DNA from: Candidatus Coprovivens excrementavium
Lineage (GTDB): Bacteria > Bacillota_I > Bacilli_A > RF39 > UBA660
Reading direction: 5' to 3'
DNA: 64,000 bases
NCBI GenBank assembly: GCA_944363975.1
Contig: CALVVU010000002.1
Span: 186,001-250,000 of the forward strand
This document shows positions 58,645 through 64,000 of the stretch, piece after piece. The notes under the pieces are model-generated. The model was not told the origin of the DNA. It saw nothing but the letters and a program-made list of their open reading frames with translations, and made no database searches. The number at the start of each line of letters is the position of its first letter. Position 1 is the stretch's first letter. The translations under genes and the position numbers were made by a program.

Positions 58645-59727
58645 ATGGATAGCAATAAAATAGGAAAATTTATTGTAGAATGTCGTAAAGCAAAAAAAAT
58701 GACTCAAGAAGACTTAGCAAAAACTTTAAATTATAGCCGAAACAATATTTCAAAATGGGAACGCGGAGTTTCATTTCCCTCAGACCCAAGCGTAATTAAA
58801 AAGTTAGCTGAAGTATTGGATATAAGCATAGAAGAATTAATGTATGGTGAAAAAAAGAATGAAAAAAACACTCAAAGTATAATAAACACGATCATAAAGG
58901 AATACGAAACAAAGCACAAAGCATATAAAAAGAAAAGTCACTTTTTATATCTTTCAATATTATTCATAATTATTCTTATATTTATAATAATATATTATGC
59001 TTTTATAAGGGGGACTATAAATGTATATAAACTTAATTTCACAGACGAAACATATTCTACTAATGACTCTTTTCTTATCTTGTCAAATAATGTATCAATT
59101 TTATATTTTAATAAATTAGAAACAAATAAAGAAGATATAATAAATTTAGAATTATATTATTTCGATAATAATGTGAAAAATATCATTTTTAACGGTGAAA
59201 ACGACGATTATTATATTACTGAAGATAACGGCTATGACGAATATAAGTTAACTGAATTAAAAAATAAAGATATTTATTTAAAAATTAAGAATTCTAGCAA
59301 TCAAAGTAAAACAATAAAATTATCTAAATCGAAAATATTTTCTAATACAAATTTATTACCTAAAAAAACTACTCAAATAGGTGATACACAAAATTCAGAA
59401 AAGGTGGGAAATTATAATATCTTATATAAATATGGATTTACAAGTGATGATAATTATTATTTTGCAAATTATATTAATGATAATACATATCTAATTTATT
59501 CCGGAAATAATTTTCATTTAACTAGAAATACTCAAAACAGTATAGAAACAATTGATAGTCAAATTGATTCATATGACTATATTTATTATATAAAAAAAGA
59601 TAATGAAGAAAAAACTAAAAATTTAAAACCAACCAAGGAAATTAATTGTCAAAAAGAAAAATGCACAACAATTGAGGATTATGTTAATTACATAAATTTC
59701 TTAAAGAATAAAATTATTCAAAACTAA
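58645..59727 (+). CDS. Transmembrane HTH (XRE-type) regulator, second copy
   Basis: 360 residues. HTH at about 5-62 (MTQEDLAKTLNYSRNNISKWERG), acidic/basic linker, one membrane helix (about 98-118) and about 240 residues predicted outside. The outer part has YYFDNNVKNIIFN and KDIYLKIKN, matching blocks in the regulator at 6484. Two such proteins in one window suggest a family of one-component membrane regulators. It is followed by a secreted protein and an exporter module, which are plausible targets. A terminator follows the gene. Confidence 0.75.
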   Translation: MDSNKIGKFIVECRKAKKMTQEDLAKTLNYSRNNISKWERGVSFPSDPSVIKKLAEVLDISIEELMYGEKKNEKNTQSIINTIIKEYETKHKAYKKKSHFLYLSILFIIILIFIIIYYAFIRGTINVYKLNFTDETYSTNDSFLILSNNVSILYFNKLETNKEDIINLELYYFDNNVKNIIFNGENDDYYITEDNGYDEYKLTELKNKDIYLKIKNSSNQSKTIKLSKSKIFSNTNLLPKKTTQIGDTQNSEKVGNYNILYKYGFTSDDNYYFANYINDNTYLIYSGNNFHLTRNTQNSIETIDSQIDSYDYIYYIKKDNEEKTKNLKPTKEINCQKEKCTTIEDYVNYINFLKNKIIQN

Positions 59728-59755
59728 AACGTTACTATAAGTAACGTTTTTTTTT
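59726..59755 (+). terminator. Terminator of the second HTH regulator
   Basis: AAAACGTTAC (59726-59735) pairs with GTAACGTTTT (59741-59750), followed by T. Confidence 0.88.
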
Positions 59756-59796
59756 AAAATTTAGATGTATAATGAACCTATTAAAGGAGGAAAAAA

Positions 59797-59817
59797 ATGA
59801 AAAATAAAATTTTATGA
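59797..59817 (+). other. Six-codon frame overlapping the next start
   Basis: A perfect AAAGGAGG site stands 6 bases before ATG 59797, but that frame is MKNKIL and stops at TGA 59815-59817, overlapping the ATG at 59814 (ATGA). Either a coupled leader, or one T missing from the run at 59810-59813. Confidence 0.5.
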
Positions 59818-60254
59818 AAAAACTATATTTAAAATTAAAAACATTATCCGTAGTCATTTTAGGAATAATATGTTGTAATCTTTTTATTAATATTGCTTAT
59901 GCAACCACGTATAAAAGTTCACTATCATTAGATCATGCAACTTTAACGGGAGCAACCAGATATTATAGTGCAGGAAAAAATAAATTTAGTATTAAACCAA
60001 CAAAACTAACTCCACAAGAGGCTGGTGAATACGTGCAATTACTTGTAAGACTTAATGAAGATAATGGAATACTATGTATAATAATAGGTACAAGGTATAT
60101 AGATATGTATAAGGCAAATTTAGGAGATACATATACAGAAAATTTTGGATATTTAAATGCGGGTAATAGATATTATTTTTTCTCAACAAAACATGAAAAT
60201 AGAGATTGGGGATATGTATATGCTCCGCAAGGCAATGTAATCATGAGTTCATAA
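59814..60254 (+). CDS. Small secreted protein of unknown function
   Basis: 146 residues. A signal peptide (basic KKLYLKLK, hydrophobic TLSVVILGIICCNLFINI, cleavage near AYAT at about 30) and a mature part of about 115 residues, beta-rich with many Tyr, Gly and Thr; it ends in YAPQGNVIMSS. Only one cysteine is left after processing (Cys about 85). The upstream frame with the real ribosome binding site overlaps its start. It lies before an ABC exporter module, so it may be the exported or protected product, or an exported toxin, but no known bacteriocin motif was found. Confidence 0.6.
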   Translation: MKKLYLKLKTLSVVILGIICCNLFINIAYATTYKSSLSLDHATLTGATRYYSAGKNKFSIKPTKLTPQEAGEYVQLLVRLNEDNGILCIIIGTRYIDMYKANLGDTYTENFGYLNAGNRYYFFSTKHENRDWGYVYAPQGNVIMSS

Positions 60255-60257
60255 AAC

Positions 60258-60291
60258 AAAAAAGTTATCATGATAAAACGATAATTTTTTT
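60258..60291 (+). terminator. Terminator after the small secreted protein
   Basis: AAAAAAGTTATC (60258-60269) pairs with GATAATTTTTTT (60280-60291), one G-U pair. Confidence 0.7.
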
Positions 60292-60318
60292 ATCTTTTTA
60301 AAGAAAGAGGTGAATTAT

Positions 60319-60981
60319 ATGCAAACAATAACAATCCGTAATTTTTCTAAAACATACGTTAAAAATAATCAAAAGATAATTGCTTTAAATAAAATAAATT
60401 ATGAATTTATAAAAGGAAAATTTTACGTTATCATGGGGAAAAGTGGTTCCGGTAAATCAACACTTCTAAATTCAATAGCCGGATTAATCGAAGGTGATAG
60501 TGGAACAATACTTTACGATAACCAAAATTTAACAAATACTGCTAAGCTAAGAAATGAGAATGTTGGTTTAGTTTATCAAAATTTTTTACTTAACGAAAAT
60601 ATGACTGCTATCGAAAATGTTATGCTTCCTACTTTTTTAAATAAAAATCTTGATAAAATTAAAAGATATAAAAAGGCCGTAAATATTTTAAAAGAATTGG
60701 ATCTTTCAAATCGTTTAAATCATTATCCTAAAGAACTATCAGGTGGTGAACAACAAAGAGTAGCCGTTGCTAGAGCTCTTATAAATAACCCTGATTTCAT
60801 TCTAGCTGATGAACCAACTGGCAATTTAGATGAAAAAAACGAAGAACTTATTTTTAAAATCCTAAAAAAATTAGCTAATCTTGGAAAAGGTATAATTGTT
60901 GTTAGTCATAACAAAGCAATAAAAAAGTATGCCGATACAATATTAATTTTAGAAGCTGGTGATTTACATGAAGATAAATAA
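60319..60981 (+). CDS. ABC exporter ATPase (second module)
   Basis: 220 residues from the ATG at 60319, with AGAGGTGA 6 bases before it (an in-frame GTG at 60310 overlaps that site). Walker [11 protein letters not shown]-loop [12 protein letters not shown], signature [14 protein letters not shown], Walker [13 protein letters not shown]-loop VVSHNK. Closely similar in layout and motifs to the ATPase at 48149. It overlaps the first permease by 14 bases. The FtsX-type pair downstream completes the exporter. Confidence 0.92.
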   Translation: MQTITIRNFSKTYVKNNQKIIALNKINYEFIKGKFYVIMGKSGSGKSTLLNSIAGLIEGDSGTILYDNQNLTNTAKLRNENVGLVYQNFLLNENMTAIENVMLPTFLNKNLDKIKRYKKAVNILKELDLSNRLNHYPKELSGGEQQRVAVARALINNPDFILADEPTGNLDEKNEELIFKILKKLANLGKGIIVVSHNKAIKKYADTILILEAGDLHEDK

Positions 60982-62146
60982 TCTTTTTACTTTAGCAATA
61001 AATAACACCAAGAGAAAAAAGACAAATATTATATTTATTATCCTTTTAATGTTAATTAATATTGCTATAATAGTTGGATTTTCATCTTACAAAAGTTTAT
61101 TTTCATTTTGGAATGATTGGCTAGATAAATCATACCAATTTAATTTAGTTAATATTAATAGCGGTAGTGAAGATGTCATATCCATAGCCGAAAGCTTAAA
61201 AGATAATGAATTTGTTAGAGATGTCTTTTTTAATGATGAATACTATCTTTCAGGAATTGCTAGTGATTTTGTTGATAAAAATATCGACGGAAATATAAAA
61301 ATAATAGGAACAATTCCCAAAACTAAAAAAATAATTTATGGTCAAGACTTAAATAATGAAATAAATGGAATAATCTGTCCTAATAATTTTCTTCCTGATT
61401 CTCAAATATATCTAGGTAACTATAATATTGATAAGGTTATAGATTTAAAAAATATATTAAATAAAAATATCAATATAAAATTAATGAATGAATATAATAC
61501 GAGTTTAAAATTAATTGGAATTTTTGATAGTTCTTATGATTATTCATCACCTGATGTATGTTACGCAACTCACGAAACAATTAAAGAATTAAATCATAAA
61601 TACCAGCCCGAATTTTCAAAAAATCCAAATGAAGCTTTTATTTTATTTGATAATATAAACAATGCCGAAAAAGTTCTTAGTAAATATCAACGAATCGATT
61701 ATACACCAGTTGCAACTATTAAAACAGATATTGCTAGCAAAATATTAAGTATCACTAATATTAGTACTATCATCTTAATAATTATTTTCTTTATTTTTAC
61801 CTATTTAATATGTTCTCATAATATCATTAAAGATTCGAAAAATATTGGTATTTTAAAAATATGTGGATACGACTTAATTGATATAAAGAAACTATATTAT
61901 TTTGAATATATAATTATCTTCTTAATATCTTTTATATTATCAATAATTATTTCTTTACAACTATGTAATATAATACCTATATATTTCTTTAATAATAATC
62001 CAGTATTATCTTTCTTAAATATTCATCCAAGTATAATAATTATCTTCATAACATTAATTCTAAATATTCTTATCGTTTATTTCACAGTTAAAATAAATAT
62101 TAAAAAAATCGAAGAAATGGATATTAGTGAGATTATCTATGAATGA
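60968..62146 (+). CDS. FtsX-type permease (first of two, second module)
   Basis: 392 residues from the ATG at 60968 (GGTGAT before it; an in-frame TTG is 9 bases upstream). One helix (about 18-38), an outer part (about 45-270) with LKLIGIFDSSYDYSSPDV, then helices at about 275-293, 315-335 and 358-380. The segment KNIGILKICGYDLIDIKKLY is the FtsX-family coupling part. Cys and Gly content is low. It overlaps both neighbours, so all three genes form one transcript. Confidence 0.78.
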   Translation: MKINNLFTLAINNTKRKKTNIIFIILLMLINIAIIVGFSSYKSLFSFWNDWLDKSYQFNLVNINSGSEDVISIAESLKDNEFVRDVFFNDEYYLSGIASDFVDKNIDGNIKIIGTIPKTKKIIYGQDLNNEINGIICPNNFLPDSQIYLGNYNIDKVIDLKNILNKNINIKLMNEYNTSLKLIGIFDSSYDYSSPDVCYATHETIKELNHKYQPEFSKNPNEAFILFDNINNAEKVLSKYQRIDYTPVATIKTDIASKILSITNISTIILIIIFFIFTYLICSHNIIKDSKNIGILKICGYDLIDIKKLYYFEYIIIFLISFILSIIISLQLCNIIPIYFFNNNPVLSFLNIHPSIIIIFITLILNILIVYFTVKINIKKIEEMDISEIIYE

Positions 62147-63125
62147 TTTATTAAAATTAAATATTAAAGCCTTTTCTAAAACTAAGACTTTTAAAAATTA
62201 CTTAATAATAAATTCTTTATTATTTATTATAATAATTTTTATTTTATGTTTAAAATTATATACTCAAATAAATATTAATGAAATAGTCAATAATAAGAAT
62301 AATCGTTTAATTAATATAAATAATTTTGATAGTATTAATACTCTAAATACTTTTCTTAATGAAGCTTCATCTTATATAGAAAAGGTAGAATATAATATAA
62401 GTAAATATGATTATAAAATTAATGACAAATCATACGACATATATACAAGTGATAATAATTTAAAAGAAGATAGTGATTATATCGAAATAAATAATTTATC
62501 TCCTAATCAAAATATAATAATTAATAATAAAAAAATAAATAATATAATATATAATAAAGAATTATCATCAAACATAATTCTAGTTAATCAAAAATTATCT
62601 AAATATTTATTCGATAATAATTTTGTAGATGAATATTATATTACTTTAGAATTAAATGATTATTATAAGATAGATAAAGTTTTTAAAATTTTAAGAGACT
62701 TTAAGATAGATGCTAATCTAAATAATAATTCTAATAGTGAAGTACTTGCTTATTCTAATTTAAATAACATTTTAAGTGTTCTATTTTATATTTTTATAAT
62801 CTCTATAATCGTTATTATTTTTATATTAGCAATAACTTTCTTATCAGATCAAAAAAAGAATCTTTTAATATACTATAATATCGGTTATACAACATTTCAT
62901 ATTATAAAAATTAATATAATAACTAACATTTATTATTTAAGTATTATCTTTATTAAATGTTCTATACTTATCTTTATCTTAGAATTAATTTTACTATTAT
63001 ATAAAATTAATTTATTACCATATTTATTAAGAACAATTTTATTACCTGTTTTATATTTTTATATAATAAATATTTTTATTATAATTATAGGTATTATATA
63101 CTTTGTAAAAATAAAAAAATTATAA
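62139..63125 (+). CDS. FtsX-type permease (second of two, second module)
   Basis: 328 residues from the ATG at 62139, which overlaps the upstream gene by 8 bases. One helix (about 21-40), a small outer part (about 45-205), and three helices (about 212-235, 262-285, 300-322). The coupling region is LIYYNIGYTTFHIIKINI. It is extremely rich in Asn and Ile (AT-rich codons), more than its neighbours. Export role inferred from the family. A terminator follows. Confidence 0.75.
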   Translation: MNDLLKLNIKAFSKTKTFKNYLIINSLLFIIIIFILCLKLYTQININEIVNNKNNRLININNFDSINTLNTFLNEASSYIEKVEYNISKYDYKINDKSYDIYTSDNNLKEDSDYIEINNLSPNQNIIINNKKINNIIYNKELSSNIILVNQKLSKYLFDNNFVDEYYITLELNDYYKIDKVFKILRDFKIDANLNNNSNSEVLAYSNLNNILSVLFYIFIISIIVIIFILAITFLSDQKKNLLIYYNIGYTTFHIIKINIITNIYYLSIIFIKCSILIFILELILLLYKINLLPYLLRTILLPVLYFYIINIFIIIIGIIYFVKIKKL

Positions 63126-63150
63126 GCAACAAAATCATTGTTGCTTTTTA
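63124..63150 (+). terminator. Terminator of the second exporter module
   Basis: AAGCAACAA (63124-63132) pairs with TTGTTGCTT (63138-63146), then T. The stop codon is just before the stem. Confidence 0.85.
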
Positions 63151-63182
63151 TATCTTAAGTTATAATAAAAGTAGGTGATATT

Positions 63183-63740
63183 ATGGAAATACTTAATAAT
63201 ATACAATATAATTCAACTCTTATACTAAGTTATTTCTTTATATCTTTAGTAGTACTTATTTTAAGTAAAATAACTAATAAAAAAAGTGATACCTTATTAT
63301 TTAGTAGTTATCGTAGTTCTTTATTAAATCCTCTTACATATATTCGTTTATTTACCCATATTTTAGGTCATCAAAATTGGCGTCATTTTTCTAATAATTT
63401 TCTCTATATCTTATTAATTGGCCCCATGATTGAAGAAAAATATGGTACCTTAAATCTTTTATGGATGATTTTAATAACAGCAGGTATAACAGGAATTATT
63501 AATTCTATAATATCTAAAAATAGTATTTTAGGAGCTAGTGGAATCGTCTTTATGTTTATTGTTCTAAGTTCATTTGTTAATATAGAAGCTGGTAAAATAC
63601 CATTAACTCTTATTTTAATTTTCATCTTCTATATTGTTAATGAAATCATTGATGGTTTATTTAAAAAAGATAACGTTTCTCACCTCGGTCATCTAATCGG
63701 TGCTATAAGTGGTCTTATCTTTGGCTTTTATATTATGTAA
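63183..63740 (+). CDS. Rhomboid-family intramembrane serine protease
   Basis: 185 residues, about six membrane helices. The rhomboid signature is present: THILGHQNWRHFSNNFLYIL (oxyanion His/Asn region, about 58-77), the nucleophile in GASGIVFM (Ser about 120) and the catalytic His in VSHLGHLIGAISGLIFGFY (about 166-169). Rhomboids cut membrane segments of other proteins. The target is unknown. AGGTGAT ribosome binding site. It is followed by a membrane protein 11 bases downstream. Confidence 0.9.
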   Translation: MEILNNIQYNSTLILSYFFISLVVLILSKITNKKSDTLLFSSYRSSLLNPLTYIRLFTHILGHQNWRHFSNNFLYILLIGPMIEEKYGTLNLLWMILITAGITGIINSIISKNSILGASGIVFMFIVLSSFVNIEAGKIPLTLILIFIFYIVNEIIDGLFKKDNVSHLGHLIGAISGLIFGFYIM

Positions 63741-63751
63741 GGAGTGTTAAT

Positions 63752-64000
63752 ATGTCTCAAAGTAAATTAAAAAAATATAGTCAGATAATCTCAGTTATTT
63801 CTCAAATATCATGGATTATCTTAATTATTGCTACAATTTTTATTGCCGTTCTAGGAACAATCGTTTCTTTTTTATTTAGTCGTTTAGAAATTGATAACTG
63901 TAATAATATATCTCTTTATGATATAACAATTAATACTGATGAAATTATAACTTATCTTCCTACCGAATTAAAAAGTTCTACTGAGTCAGTTATAAATTAT
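63752..64000 (+). CDS. Membrane protein, 5' part only (window ends)
   Basis: 83 codons from the ATG at 63752 (GGAG 8 bases before it) run to the window end with no stop. A short basic start (SQSKLKKYSQ) is followed by one long hydrophobic helix (about 13-42), then a polar, probably outside, segment (LEIDNCNNISLYD). It may belong to the DUF2975-type membrane proteins, but this cannot be tested from the fragment. It lies 11 bases after the rhomboid gene and is probably co-transcribed. Confidence 0.6.
   Translation, partial: MSQSKLKKYSQIISVISQISWIILIIATIFIAVLGTIVSFLFSRLEIDNCNNISLYDITINTDEIITYLPTELKSSTESVINY

Noticed and set aside
59814-60254. Lactococcin 972 family bacteriocin
   Set aside because: Gene layout is similar, but the protein is too long and lacks the family's aromatic/Gly motifs.
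1-64000. Mycoplasma-type genetic code (TGA as Trp)
   Set aside because: murF, rsmH, copA and several exporter genes end at TGA exactly at overlaps with the next start, and Trp positions in conserved motifs use TGG.
1-64000. tRNA, rRNA, known riboswitches, T-boxes
   Set aside because: No GC-rich cloverleaf-like islands, rRNA segments or conserved riboswitch cores were seen in the intergenic regions, all of which are shorter than about 210 bases.

Overview
The window reads as a chromosome segment of a very AT-rich, low-GC Gram-positive bacterium of the Bacilli/Erysipelotrichia/RF39 type, probably a gut lineage. Reasons: Bacillus-type neighbours (parC, YlbD/YlbE-like pair, mraZ-rsmH-ftsL-PBP with PASTA domains, PASTA-free PBP2, SipW-type signal peptidase, CsoR-copA, FtsX-type peptide exporters), strong GGTGAT/AGGAGG ribosome binding sites, and a retained peptidoglycan pathway. 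TGA is a normal stop (murF, rsmH, copA and others end with it), so this is not a Mycoplasma-type code. No rRNA, tRNA, CRISPR array, IS element or phage gene was seen. Almost all genes are on the + strand; pyk, map and one small gene are on the - strand.

Layout. 1-5 kb: housekeeping DNA and repair genes (parC 3' end, ylbD, ylbE, pilin-like protein, nfo, rarA). 5-7.7 kb: accessory secreted proteins and a transmembrane HTH regulator. 7.8-10.6 kb: PBP2-like protein, rpmG, efp. 10.7-18.2 kb: cell wall and division block (hydrolase, membrane-fused murF, ddl, then the mraZ-rsmH-ftsL-ftsI operon with a MraZ operator). 18.2-20.6 kb: pyk and map on the - strand. 20.7-23.2 kb: fused ABC exporter. 23.4-28.6 kb: surface fibre-like set (isopeptide-pilin-like protein, TasA/CalY-like protein, SipW-type peptidase) followed by a lysine-tailed membrane protein, an APH-fold probable pseudokinase and a membrane protein. 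28.7-34.6 kb: ABC exporter plus two-component system. 34.7-41.4 kb: flavin reductase/rubredoxin, GNAT, a matrixin-like protease with two paralogous secreted proteins, zinc-ribbon protein, MBL hydrolase, nitroreductase, transglutaminase-cupin fusion, YugP. 41.5-43.5 kb: three tandem relatives of a putative metallopeptidase, two of them broken. 43.5-46.8 kb: rsgA with no normal start codon, an unknown gene, uppP. 46.9-49.9 kb: permease-ATPase-permease module. 49.9-52.7 kb: copper operon. 52.8-57.1 kb: divergent prs, YbaK, orphan GltD-like protein, an unknown gene. 57.2-58.6 kb: HtrA-like protease. 58.6-63.1 kb: second transmembrane HTH regulator, secreted protein and a second exporter module. 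63.2-64 kb: rhomboid protease and a membrane protein cut by the window end.

The most unusual items are: an apparently intact rsgA that can only start at AUA, behind a small leader ORF and two mutually exclusive hairpins; a tandem HEITH-motif family in decay; ribosome binding sites buried inside a terminator stem or in a dyad just downstream of a promoter; a SipW/TasA/pilin-like surface locus; a matrixin-like protease beside two NTR-like paralogues; and an identical 23/26-base promoter-proximal element in front of two unrelated genes. Function statements rest on motif reading only; no database search was possible.
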